DNA of 64,000 nucleotides from Sphingobacterium sp. UT-1RO-CII-1 (GTDB lineage Bacteria; Bacteroidota; Bacteroidia; Sphingobacteriales; Sphingobacteriaceae). Below are positions 18,025 through 26,288 of this stretch, in pieces. Position 1 is the stretch's first letter, and each line of letters starts with the position of its first letter. The notes beneath the pieces were generated by a model, which was not told where the DNA came from, did not search any database, and saw only the letters and a list, made by a program, of their open reading frames with translations. The position numbers and the translations under genes were made by a program. Location of the stretch: contig NZ_JAPPVJ010000007.1 of the NCBI RefSeq assembly GCF_026711005.1, forward strand, positions 1-64,000. Reading direction: 5' to 3'.

Positions 18025-18060
18025 CTTTCAGGGTAGATTATTTATAACCTACCCTGAAAG
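18025..18060. terminator. Bidirectional terminator between DUF983 gene and galE
   Basis: Perfect 12-bp arms (ctttcagggtag at 18025-18036, complement at 18049-18060) around a 12-nt loop in the 74-bp gap between convergent genes. Confidence 0.8.
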
Positions 18061-18066
18061 CTATCG

Positions 18067-19095
18067 TTAGCTTATAGGGTTTTCTGCTAAGTATTTCTCC
18101 CAAGCCCATGCGGATGCCATCATTTCATCAATTCCTAAGTGGGCATTCCATCCCAATTGTTGACTGGATTTGGTTACATCACCCCATACTTTAATAATGT
18201 CTCCTTCACGACGTGGACCTACTGTATAGTTTAATTTCTGGCCAGAAGCTTTTTCAAAAGCTGTTATAGCTTCTAAGACAGAGTATCCGTTACCAGTTCC
18301 GATATTGAAGACATCGTAGTTGCCGTTTGGATTGCCTTTTTCTAGTAGTTTTATTGCAGCAACATGTGCTTTCGCTAGGTCTACGACATGTATGTAGTCG
18401 CGTATACATGATCCATCAGGGGTGTCGTAATCTCCTCCAAAAACTGTTAGTTGTTGACGTTTACCTATAGCAGTTTGTGTAATAAATGGGAGTAAATTTT
18501 GAGGGACTCCAATAGGCAACTCTCCTATCAAAGCCGTTTCATGTGCGCCGACAGGATTAAAATAACGTAATGCTATAATTTTGTAGTTGTTATTAGCTTG
18601 GGCTGTTTCTTGCAAAATTTCCTCTGCTATCTGTTTTGTGTTACCATAGGGTGAAGTTGCTTTTTTTACAGGGGCTGATTCAGTTACTGGAAGTACATCA
18701 GGCTCTCCATACACTGTACAACTAGAAGAAAATACGAAGTTTATCTTCTTTTCATTATAAGCATTTAATAGGTTTAGTAAAGAGAAGAAGTTGTTGCGGT
18801 AATACTTTAGTGGTTTTTCTACGGATTCACCAACTGCTTTCGATGCTGCAAAGTGAATAACTCCTGTGATGTTAGGATTTGTTTTTACAAAAGACATTAC
18901 TTTTGTTTCGTCACATAGGTCAAATTGATGAAATTCGGGCTTAATACCTATTATTTTTTCAATTTGATCTAATATCTTAATATTTGAGTTTGATAAGTTG
19001 TCAACTATAACAGGAGTATAGCCTGCATTGTATAATTCGACAACGGTGTGTGAACCAATGTATCCCGTGCCGCCGGTAACTAATATTTTGCTCAT
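18067..19095 (-). CDS. galE: UDP-glucose 4-epimerase GalE
   Basis: Interconverts UDP-galactose and UDP-glucose. The 342-residue extended short-chain dehydrogenase has the NAD loop 'GGTGYIGSHT' at residue 8, 'HFAASKAVGES', the catalytic 'SSSCTVYG' with 'YGNTK' (Tyr-x3-Lys), and 'PVGAHE' further on, all typical of GalE. Together with galT and galK about 6 kb away it completes the Leloir pathway. A relic of another sugar-nucleotide enzyme lies just upstream on the same strand. Confidence 0.96.
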   Translation of the reverse strand: MSKILVTGGTGYIGSHTVVELYNAGYTPVIVDNLSNSNIKILDQIEKIIGIKPEFHQFDLCDETKVMSFVKTNPNITGVIHFAASKAVGESVEKPLKYYRNNFFSLLNLLNAYNEKKINFVFSSSCTVYGEPDVLPVTESAPVKKATSPYGNTKQIAEEILQETAQANNNYKIIALRYFNPVGAHETALIGELPIGVPQNLLPFITQTAIGKRQQLTVFGGDYDTPDGSCIRDYIHVVDLAKAHVAAIKLLEKGNPNGNYDVFNIGTGNGYSVLEAITAFEKASGQKLNYTVGPRREGDIIKVWGDVTKSSQQLGWNAHLGIDEMMASAWAWEKYLAENPIS

Positions 19096-19124
19096 TGCTT
19101 ATTATTGTGATGTATAAAATAATT

Positions 19125-19493
19125 TTATTTTAAATTTCTGTAATATTCAATAGTTCTTTGCAGGCCTATCTTTCTGTCGATTACTGGAAACCAATTTAAT
19201 ATCATTTTTGCTGTGCTAATATCCGGACGTCTTTGTCCTAGGTCATCCATAGGAAGCTTAGAATGGCCTATTTCAGCTTTTGATTTTGTTTGCGTTAAAA
19301 TCTCTTTGGCCGGTTGGGGAACAGTTATTTCGTCAGGGGTGCCGATGTTTACCGGTAGTTGATAGTCTGAAAAGAGTAATTTATATATTTCTATAACCTG
19401 AAAACCTGCTGCAACAATAGGATCACATAGATGTGAGCCTAAAAAACCGGCTGCTCCAGTAATGAGAACTCGTTTTTGATGTAGTGCGTCCAC
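19125..19493 (-). pseudogene. UDP-glucuronate decarboxylase-like gene with in-frame internal deletion
   Basis: An open frame of 122 codons joins the two ends of an NAD-dependent sugar-nucleotide epimerase/decarboxylase of the UXS type. Residues about 7-35 are the Rossmann start ('RVLITGAAGFLGSHLC'). Residues about 37-122 correspond to the C-terminal end of the family ('LPVNIGTPDEIT', 'DDLGQRRPDI', 'GLQRTIEYYRNL'). Full-length members are roughly 310-330 residues, so about 200 central residues, with the catalytic Tyr-x3-Lys, are missing and the frame is kept. It starts with GTG. It is very unlikely to be an active enzyme. Confidence 0.82.
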
Positions 19494-19519
19494 GACCTTT
19501 TAGTATGAATAAAGTTTAA

Positions 19520-19527
19520 TATCTTTG
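19520..19527 (+). promoter_or_regulatory. Promoter -7 box of waaA
   Basis: TATCTTTG ends 25 nt before the waaA ATG at 19553, predicting a leader of about 22 nt. Confidence 0.5.
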
Positions 19528-19552
19528 ACGAAGATAAGGATATTTTGTTAAC

Positions 19553-20803
19553 ATGCGGGTGCTATACGATATAGGTATTGGTCTATATACATTGATTTTA
19601 CGATTGATTTCTCCTTTTCATACTAAGGCTAGGCTTTGGGTGAAGGGGAGAAGAGGATTGTTTGATGAAATAGAGCAAACGATTGAGAAGGGGTGTAAAC
19701 CTGTTTGGTTTCATTTCGCTTCATTAGGAGAGTTTGAGCAAGGAAGGTCAGTGATGGAAGCGATAAAGCGAGAGTTTCCTGCGCAAAAAATATTAATAAC
19801 TTTTTTTTCTCCCTCAGGTTATGAAGTGCGAAAGAATACGAATTTAGCCGATTATGTATTTTACTTGCCGATTGATACTCGTAGAAATGCGGAAAGGTTT
19901 TTAGCTATAGTCGAGCCTAAGTTTGTTGTTTTTACAAAATATGAGTATTGGTATCATTATTTTAATGTACTGCATAAAAATGGCACTGTTTTGCTTCTTA
20001 TATCTGCAATTTTTAGGGAGGACCAAATTTTTTTCAAATGGTACGGAGGTTTTTTTAGAGGGGTATTAAAGAAGGTGAGTTTCTTTTTTACACAAAACTC
20101 TGAGTCTGTACTTTGGTTGAAAGCGATAAATATCACTAGGGCTGGATTGGCGGGTGATACTCGTTTTGATCGGGTTATTGATCTGCCAAATGAACGTCAG
20201 TCTCTGCCCATAATAGAGTGTTTTCTTAAAAACTCTGTGAATACATTAGTAGCTGGGAGCACTTGGTTGCCTGATGAGAAGATATTGGCAAGTTTTGTCG
20301 ATAATTCTAGGAAATGGAAATTAATTTTGGCACCACATGAAATCCATGAGTCTCATCTGTTAGAGATTAAGAAGTTATTTGGAGGTGTTTTGTTTTATTC
20401 AAAAGCATTAACTTATACAAGTGATGAGTTGGAAGAGGCATCAGTACTCGTTATAGATAATTTTGGGTTATTATCTTCGCTTTATGGTTACGGTCATGTG
20501 ACTTATGTAGGTGGTGGCTTTGGTGTTGGTATTCATAATACTTTAGAGGCAGCTACTTATGGCTTACCAGTATTATTTGGACCGAGATATACGAAGTTTC
20601 GAGAGGCAGTTGAGCTTATTGAATATGGGGCGGCTCTAAGTATTGATAGTCAACGAGATTTTAATAGAATTATGGCAGTTTTTGATGATATAAATAAAGT
20701 AGAAGAGATGGGGGAAATTGCTCGTAAGTATGTAGTGCAGAACGCTGGTGCTACAAAAGTTATTATGAAGTATATTGTCACTCAAAGGCTACTTGAGATA
20801 TAA
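19553..20803 (+). CDS. waaA: 3-deoxy-D-manno-octulosonic acid (Kdo) transferase WaaA
   Basis: Adds Kdo to the lipid A precursor (GT30) on the inner face of the cytoplasmic membrane. The 416-residue protein opens with a membrane-anchor segment and 'KARLWVKGRRGLFDEIE', then 'WFHFASLGEFEQGRSV' with the catalytic Glu, 'LLISAIFREDQIFFKWYG', 'AGSTWLPDEKIL', 'LAPHEIHESHL' and 'YVGGGFGVGIHNTLEAATYG'. All are hallmarks of the family. It fits with the lpx genes at 60-63 kb. Confidence 0.95.
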   Translation: MRVLYDIGIGLYTLILRLISPFHTKARLWVKGRRGLFDEIEQTIEKGCKPVWFHFASLGEFEQGRSVMEAIKREFPAQKILITFFSPSGYEVRKNTNLADYVFYLPIDTRRNAERFLAIVEPKFVVFTKYEYWYHYFNVLHKNGTVLLLISAIFREDQIFFKWYGGFFRGVLKKVSFFFTQNSESVLWLKAINITRAGLAGDTRFDRVIDLPNERQSLPIIECFLKNSVNTLVAGSTWLPDEKILASFVDNSRKWKLILAPHEIHESHLLEIKKLFGGVLFYSKALTYTSDELEEASVLVIDNFGLLSSLYGYGHVTYVGGGFGVGIHNTLEAATYGLPVLFGPRYTKFREAVELIEYGAALSIDSQRDFNRIMAVFDDINKVEEMGEIARKYVVQNAGATKVIMKYIVTQRLLEI

Positions 20804-20830
20804 GATGTGCTAGTAAGTTGATTAAAAAGG

Positions 20831-20859
20831 CTGCCCTCCATTTAGAAGGGCAGTTTTTT
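20831..20859. terminator. Terminator between waaA and gap
   Basis: Stem ctgccct / agggcag (20831-20837 with 20847-20853) and a T run follow waaA; an A run on the other side lets it serve gap too. Confidence 0.75.
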
Positions 20860-20898
20860 GATCTTAAGTAGACCTATAAAATGAAAATTGGATACCGT

Positions 20899-22350
20899 TT
20901 AATAGTAGGTAAACCTACGTACTCCAGCTATATGACGTGCTAGGCGCATAACTTGATGTGTATAGCCGTATTCATTATCATACCACACATAAAGTATGAT
21001 ACTTGTACCATCGGATGCGACAATAGTTGCGGGAGCATCAACAATGGCTGCAGCCGAACTACTGATAATATCTGATGAGACGAGTTCAATGTCTGTTGAA
21101 AACTTAATTTGTTCGACAAGAGCACCATTTAGTGTTGCCTTTTTCAATATGTCATTAAGGTGTTCAGTATTTGTTTCCTTTTCGACTTCTAACTGTAAGA
21201 TTGCTAACGAACCATTTGGAACAGGAACACGGATCGCATTAGAAGTTAATTTTCCCTCTAAAAGGGGAAGTACTTTTGCTACGGCTGTACCTGCACCAGT
21301 TTCGGTGATAACCATGTTTAACCCGGCTGCCCGGCCTCTTCTTGATTTTTTATGCATATTATCGACCAAGTTTTGGTCGTTGGTATAAGCGTGTATAGTT
21401 TCTATATGTCCTTTTTTAATTTTTAAGTTGTCTTGGATTATAGCTAATACTGGAGAGATTGCATTTGTGGTACAAGAAGCCGCAGAGTATATTGATGTGC
21501 TTTTGTTATTGTCGATTTCATTTTGATTAACTCCATATACAATATTCGGAACTCCTTTGCCAGGGGCGGTTAATAATACTTGCGTTGCTCCTTTAGCTTT
21601 TAAATGTCTTGAGAGTTCTTCTTGATCACGAAAAGCTCCAGTATTATCGATTATCAAAGCATTTTTTATTCCGTACTGTGTGTAGTCTATATCTTCTGGA
21701 TTTTTAGCAGAAATGATAGGTATTGTTATTCCGTTTAAAACAAGCGCAGCTTTTTCAAGGTCAATATCTACTAGCCCCTCAAAATCTCCGTGTATAGAAT
21801 CGTTGCGTAGTAAGCTGGCTCTTTTCGCTAAGGTTTTTTGGTTTATGTCATCTCTTGTAACTATTGCACGTAAGCGGAGTTGCATACCAGCACCGACTTT
21901 ATTTACTAACTCCCTTGCTAATAATCTGCCTATACGACCAAATCCATAAAGAACTACATCGCGAGGCTCGAAAGACTGATGTTGATTTGCTAGGCTGAGT
22001 TTTTCTGCTAGAAAGCTGTAAAGAGCCTCGCTGTTTATTTGTTCCTGTCTGACTTCTAGCGCTAGTGTTCCAATATCTATTCTAGAAGGCAAAAGCTCTA
22101 GTTGTTGTATGACTTGAGCAATTTCTAAAGTTTCGAATACAGTAACTGCTCTTTGTGTTAATGACTTGGAGTTTTGATGTAGATTAAGAATGGCGCTGAC
22201 TCTACGATCGACTAGCTGATTGCGAAATAGTACGAGTTCGATAGCATCATTAAACCAGAGATCGCTAAGGATTTTGATGAGTTTAACTGTTGCATTCTGT
22301 TTGGTTTTGTAATTGCTTATTTCTTGTTCAAAAGGTGTGGTTTGTATCAT
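20899..22350 (-). CDS. Glyceraldehyde-3-phosphate dehydrogenase, long form
   Basis: Glycolytic/gluconeogenic NAD(P)-dependent enzyme. At 483 residues it is about 140 longer than classical GAPDH: an N-terminal helical extension of about 120 residues precedes the Rossmann fold ('LYGFGRIGRLLARELVNK'). The catalytic cysteine is in 'SAASCTTNAISPV', followed by 'HAYTNDQNLVD', the phosphate-binding 'GRAAGLNM' and C-terminal 'WYDNEYGYTHQV'. Such long GAPDH paralogues occur in Bacteroidota; a standard-length copy may exist elsewhere. The ATG at 22350 is chosen over a GTG at 22377 that overlaps the promoter box. Confidence 0.93.
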   Translation of the reverse strand: MIQTTPFEQEISNYKTKQNATVKLIKILSDLWFNDAIELVLFRNQLVDRRVSAILNLHQNSKSLTQRAVTVFETLEIAQVIQQLELLPSRIDIGTLALEVRQEQINSEALYSFLAEKLSLANQHQSFEPRDVVLYGFGRIGRLLARELVNKVGAGMQLRLRAIVTRDDINQKTLAKRASLLRNDSIHGDFEGLVDIDLEKAALVLNGITIPIISAKNPEDIDYTQYGIKNALIIDNTGAFRDQEELSRHLKAKGATQVLLTAPGKGVPNIVYGVNQNEIDNNKSTSIYSAASCTTNAISPVLAIIQDNLKIKKGHIETIHAYTNDQNLVDNMHKKSRRGRAAGLNMVITETGAGTAVAKVLPLLEGKLTSNAIRVPVPNGSLAILQLEVEKETNTEHLNDILKKATLNGALVEQIKFSTDIELVSSDIISSSAAAIVDAPATIVASDGTSIILYVWYDNEYGYTHQVMRLARHIAGVRRFTYY

Positions 22351-22376
22351 CTTAATAGTTATAAAAGATTGTGCCA

Positions 22377-22384
22377 CAAACTTA
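22377..22384 (-). promoter_or_regulatory. Promoter -7 box of the GAPDH gene
   Basis: TAAGTTTG on the minus strand ends 26 nt before the ATG at 22350. Confidence 0.5.
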
Positions 22385-22594
22385 GGTATTACAGTGATGT
22401 AAAACCATTTATTTTGAATAATTAGTAATTTTTAGGTTTGTTTACATATTAAATATGTGTTTTTAATAAAAAATAGCGGTATTTTTTTGTAATTTTAAAT
22501 TTTAGTTGTTTTTGTTAAGTTTTCAGTAAACTGTTTTTTACTAAAATCCATTTATTAGGTTAAGCTGGTTTTAAATAATAGTTTATGTAGAAAC

Positions 22595-23725
22595 TTAATC
22601 ATCCTCTATTAAAAATAGTTCAGATGCTATATGGTCTGCTAGAAGTTTCCCTTTGTTGGTAAGTGTATAGTGATTTTCTATCATTTGGACGTCTTTTGTC
22701 GCTATAAAAGGGGTTATCTGTTTAGCTATATGTTGCAGGACGTCTTGACCAAAATTGTTTTGTATTGTATTTAAACTTATCCCCCACATGGTCCGCAATG
22801 AAGTCATAAGATACTCGTTTATGCGATCGTAGAATGATAGGTTTTCGCTTTCTGCAAATGGCTTTTCATTTTTTATGCCTTCTATATATTTTGCATTATT
22901 TGAGATATTCCAATGTCTTGATAATCCATTGAAAGAATGGGAGGAGGGCCCTATACCAAGATAGTGTTTTCCTAACCAATAGTTAGTGTTGTGTTTTGCA
23001 TATTTTTGATTTTTTGCAAAGTTGGAAATCTCGTAATGATCATATCCTTGTGAAGAGAGTGCTTCAATAAGCATTGTCATTTGTACAGCACTTTGCGAAT
23101 CTTGGATTGGGGCTGTTTTTCCTTGCTTGATAAAATGAGCTAAAGCTGTTTTAGCTTCAATAGTCATAGCATAAGACGAGATATGCGGTATTGAGAAGTC
23201 TACTAATTTGGCTATATTGCTTTGCCACTTTTCATTGGTTAGTAAGGGGTAACCATAAATTAGATCTGCTGTGACGTTCTGAAAACCGGCATCCTGGACA
23301 GTCTTTATTGCCGTTTCGGCTTCAGTTGAGTTATGTGCACGGTTCATCCAGCGTAAATCTTCCTCAAAAAATGACTGAATACCAATACTGAATCTATTTA
23401 TAGGTGTGTTTTTTAGACTTTGTACCTTTTGTAGATTGAGGTCATCAGGGTTAGCTTCCAATGTTATTTCAGCGTCATGAGCAAGTACGAAATATTTTGC
23501 TACGTAATCTATTAATGCTTTAATTTCATCCGCACTTAATAGTGAGGGGGTGCCTCCTCCGAAGTAGATCGAATGAATATTCTGATCTTGTAAATAATGG
23601 TTGCGCAGAGTGATTTCATCTTTTAAAGCCTGTAGGATTTCAGATTTGTACTTTAGAGAGGTGGTAAAATGAAAATCACAGTAATGACAAGCTTGTTTAC
23701 AGAAAGGAATGTGAAAGTAAATCAT
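22595..23725 (-). CDS. hemW: Radical SAM haem chaperone HemW (coproporphyrinogen oxidase-like)
   Basis: A 376-residue radical SAM protein. The [4Fe-4S]-binding motif 'CKQACHYCDF' lies near the N terminus, followed by 'IYFGGGTPSLL', 'EANPDD', 'RFSIGIQSF' and 'DLIYGYPLLT', and a C-terminal HemN_C-like domain. Without the N-terminal extra cysteine region of HemN, it fits HemW, a haem-binding protein, better than coproporphyrinogen dehydrogenase. The start at 23725 follows a TAnnTTTG box by 4 nt; a further upstream ATG would be untranscribed. Confidence 0.92.
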   Translation of the reverse strand: MIYFHIPFCKQACHYCDFHFTTSLKYKSEILQALKDEITLRNHYLQDQNIHSIYFGGGTPSLLSADEIKALIDYVAKYFVLAHDAEITLEANPDDLNLQKVQSLKNTPINRFSIGIQSFFEEDLRWMNRAHNSTEAETAIKTVQDAGFQNVTADLIYGYPLLTNEKWQSNIAKLVDFSIPHISSYAMTIEAKTALAHFIKQGKTAPIQDSQSAVQMTMLIEALSSQGYDHYEISNFAKNQKYAKHNTNYWLGKHYLGIGPSSHSFNGLSRHWNISNNAKYIEGIKNEKPFAESENLSFYDRINEYLMTSLRTMWGISLNTIQNNFGQDVLQHIAKQITPFIATKDVQMIENHYTLTNKGKLLADHIASELFLIEDD

Positions 23726-23729
23726 AGTG

Positions 23730-23737
23730 CAAAGATA
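23730..23737 (-). promoter_or_regulatory. Promoter -7 box of hemW, near-leaderless
   Basis: TATCTTTG on the minus strand ends 4 nt before the ATG at 23725, predicting a leader of 0-1 nt. Confidence 0.6.
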
Positions 23738-23816
23738 CGAATGAGCAATATATATATGCACATCTATAACCAATGCGCATATATATACTTTTGTGTTTGC
23801 TTTATCTTCTAGTGAT

Positions 23817-23863
23817 TTTGAAAATATTCATATCATGCGTTGTAGGATATGAATATTTTCAAA
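23817..23863. terminator. A/T-rich perfect hairpin downstream of the M1 peptidase gene
   Basis: Perfect 18-bp arms (tttgaaaatattcatatc at 23817-23834, complement at 23846-23863) with an 11-nt loop lie 30 nt after the M1 peptidase stop on the minus strand. There is no T run after the stem, so it may act as an RNA 3'-end stabiliser instead of an intrinsic terminator. Confidence 0.5.
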
Positions 23864-23893
23864 GTGATGATCATTTTATAATGGTCACTGATC

Positions 23894-25759
23894 TTACTTT
23901 GATACTTCTTTTATATTGTTGGTGTGGTCAATATCTGCTAGTCGTTTGGTGGGATCAATTTCTGCCTTTTTTACTTTTTTGTTTAAATGTATTGTATATG
24001 TCGGTTTTGTCCAAAACCAATCTGTAAGTACTGTCCATTTTACGTCATTGTATAGCGCGTAAGTTTCTTTTTGTTTTTCGCCTCTCATTTCTCGTAGTGG
24101 GATATAGAAAAGTTCTTTAGAACCGTCTTGATACTCGACTAATAGGTCAATTGGCATTGCAATATCAGACTTATTTTCTATTTCAATCTCTCTATCAGTA
24201 ATTTTGTTTATACTGTAATCTATTGTTCGTGTAGTATTGATAAAAAGGTTGAAGTACCATTTTAGGTTAATACCAGAGATATCTTCTGCCACTCGTTTAA
24301 AATCATTAGGCGTTGGGTGTTTAAATTTCCAGATTTCATAGAATTTTAAGAAAGTTTTGTCTAAATTTTCTTTTCCAATAATATAGCCTAGTTGCTCGGC
24401 CATTACTGCTCCTTTGTTATAGGCTTGATTACTATAGGCATAGTTGGTTTTGTAATAATCTGCTAGTAGACTCATAGGTTCTTCTTTTCCTGATAAAGCT
24501 AGCTTGTAATATGCACGATAGGCGTTAATTACGGGGTTTGTATCCAGACTTCCTTTTCTTTCGAACAAATGCTGAAAAGCTATGTCTTGGATATAACTTG
24601 TGAACCCCTCATCAAACCATTCATCGACAGTTTCGTTAATCCCAAAAAGATGTTGATACCAGGAGTGTGCAGCTTCATGAAAAATTACGTCGACAAGACT
24701 TTTAATATTTCTTCCGCCTGTAACTAGTGTTGCTGTTCCATATTCCATGCCACCATCTCCACCTTGTACGATGCTGTATGTTGGCCAAGGATAAGCTCCG
24801 TAACGAGCCTCGCAAAAGTCAAAAAACTCGGTTGCTAATTTTAGGGCTATATTCCAGTTTTCTTTAACTTCGTTGTTGGTTGGAATATAAGCTGTATATA
24901 CTGTGACGCCCCCATTGCTTTTTGCGGAGTCAATAACAAGTTTTGGATCTGCTGCCCATGCGAAATCGTGTATGTTTTCAGCTTTGAAGTTCCAGCTAGC
25001 TTTGCCATTTTTTGATTTTATGGTAGCATTATTTTGATAGCCTTTAACTTCATTCGGGTTTTGGAGTTTGCCAGATGCGCCAATAACGTAAGTAGGGTTA
25101 ATATGTATTGTTACATCAAAATTTCCGAAAGGAGCCACAAACTCACGGGCGACGTATTCGTCCAGGTGCCAGCCGAACTCATCAAAATGTGCCATTTTAG
25201 GATACCACTGAGCCATGGATAATGCGACGTTCTCGGCAGAATTTCGGCCACTACGGCGGATCTGTTCTGGCACCTGTGCATCCCACTCCATATTGAAAGT
25301 TACTGTTTCTCCCGCTAAAATTGGTTTTGAAGGAGTAACTTCTAGTATTGTACCATCTATTGTAAAATTAGCTGCTACGCCGTTTACCGTTAAATTTTGG
25401 ATGTTTTGATATCCTATTTGATCAGGTGTTAATGTAGCTATTTTACTTTGAGTTTTTGGTTTATCGGACGTTCCGATATTTTTTATCATGCGACGATCTG
25501 GGTCGGTGATATTGGATAATCTGTAATCCATCATGCTACCTGGTTGAAAAGCATTGAAGTAGAGATGGAAGTATACTTTTGATAGATTCTGGTTGGAGTT
25601 GTTGCTATAAGCTAAGGACATTTTTCCGTCGTAACGGTAATTGTTGTCGTCGACATTGATATCCATTTTATAGTCTACGGTTTGTTGCCAATAGCCGGCT
25701 CGCTGTGCGAATAAGAAGTTGCCTGCTGTTAAAAGACACAAAATCAATAATTTTCTCAT
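23894..25759 (-). CDS. Exported M1 family metallopeptidase
   Basis: About 621 residues, with a signal peptide ending 'GNFLFAQ', an N-terminal beta-sandwich and a gluzincin catalytic domain. The zinc motif 'HEAAHSWYQH' is followed by the second-shell Glu in 'VDEWFDEGFTSY' (HExxH-x18-E), and 'GGMEYGTATLVTGG' stands in place of the GAMEN substrate loop. These features place it in the M1 aminopeptidase clan; exported Bacteroidota members degrade peptides in the periplasm or outside. Two in-frame starts (25768 and 25759) are possible; the second gives the tidier signal peptide. Confidence 0.92.
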   Translation of the reverse strand: MRKLLILCLLTAGNFLFAQRAGYWQQTVDYKMDINVDDNNYRYDGKMSLAYSNNSNQNLSKVYFHLYFNAFQPGSMMDYRLSNITDPDRRMIKNIGTSDKPKTQSKIATLTPDQIGYQNIQNLTVNGVAANFTIDGTILEVTPSKPILAGETVTFNMEWDAQVPEQIRRSGRNSAENVALSMAQWYPKMAHFDEFGWHLDEYVAREFVAPFGNFDVTIHINPTYVIGASGKLQNPNEVKGYQNNATIKSKNGKASWNFKAENIHDFAWAADPKLVIDSAKSNGGVTVYTAYIPTNNEVKENWNIALKLATEFFDFCEARYGAYPWPTYSIVQGGDGGMEYGTATLVTGGRNIKSLVDVIFHEAAHSWYQHLFGINETVDEWFDEGFTSYIQDIAFQHLFERKGSLDTNPVINAYRAYYKLALSGKEEPMSLLADYYKTNYAYSNQAYNKGAVMAEQLGYIIGKENLDKTFLKFYEIWKFKHPTPNDFKRVAEDISGINLKWYFNLFINTTRTIDYSINKITDREIEIENKSDIAMPIDLLVEYQDGSKELFYIPLREMRGEKQKETYALYNDVKWTVLTDWFWTKPTYTIHLNKKVKKAEIDPTKRLADIDHTNNIKEVSK

Positions 25760-25777
25760 ATTGGTCATACTTTAATT

Positions 25778-26221
25778 TTACATATAATAGTATTCCACGC
25801 CATGTTGTCGTAACTGATGAATAAGACTGTCTAGATCGTCCATTCTTTCAAACAGTTTATTGCGCCAATATCTTTGTGGAGATTTCTTTTCTCTTAAAAA
25901 AAACATAATTAAGTTTCCGCCTGATCGAGGCACGTTCCTAAGGTATTTGATGTCTGCTAGCTTGATAATTTCTTCTTGTTTTTTTTGGGGGAAACGAATG
26001 TGTAGATTTTTGCCTGTTAAGGTCCATTCGGAATGGTTTCTACTAAGTCGTGTACTTAAATATATGAGTATAGGCAGTGTTAATAAAACGCTTAGTATTT
26101 TTGCTATTTCAATGATAGGTAGACGTGCAATGATAGTTGTCACAAGCGATACGCCTACCAATAGAAAAATCATATATCGACCTCGATGTAATGTTGCAAT
26201 ATGGAATGTTTGGCTTGTCAT
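25778..26221 (-). CDS. Hypothetical membrane protein, unknown function
   Basis: A 147-residue protein with two hydrophobic helices (about residues 17-37 and 42-62) and a C-terminal soluble part ('WTLTGKNLHIRFPQKKQEEI' onwards) that looks like a small bacterial PH-like fold, in the manner of bPH or YcxB-type proteins. That is a guess from layout only. It ends 18 nt before the M1 peptidase start on the same strand, so co-transcription is likely. The start at 26221 follows a promoter box by 5 nt. Confidence 0.72.
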   Translation of the reverse strand: MTSQTFHIATLHRGRYMIFLLVGVSLVTTIIARLPIIEIAKILSVLLTLPILIYLSTRLSRNHSEWTLTGKNLHIRFPQKKQEEIIKLADIKYLRNVPRSGGNLIMFFLREKKSPQRYWRNKLFERMDDLDSLIHQLRQHGVEYYYM

Positions 26222-26226
26222 TTGGC

Positions 26227-26234
26227 CAAAAATA
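26227..26234 (-). promoter_or_regulatory. Promoter -7 box for the membrane protein-M1 peptidase pair
   Basis: TATTTTTG on the minus strand ends 5 nt before the ATG at 26221. It abuts the terminator hairpin of the upstream gene at 26235, so the terminator occupies the region where a -33 element would sit. Confidence 0.58.
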
Positions 26235-26264
26235 AGAAAGAGTGGCCAAATAGCCACTCTTTCT
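26235..26264 (-). terminator. Terminator of the WG-repeat protein gene
   Basis: Perfect 12-bp arms (agaaagagtggc at 26235-26246, complement at 26253-26264) and a 6-nt loop. On the minus strand the stem is followed by TTATTTTT, which is also the next gene's promoter box. Confidence 0.8.
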
Positions 26265-26288
26265 GTGAAATATCCTAATTATTAATGT

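Noticed and set aside
23773..24027. 84-residue hydrophobic frame on the plus strand
   Set aside because: It overlaps the 3' end of the M1 peptidase gene and an A/T hairpin; its composition is Leu/Cys-rich as expected from antisense AT-rich DNA, and it has no signal or family match.
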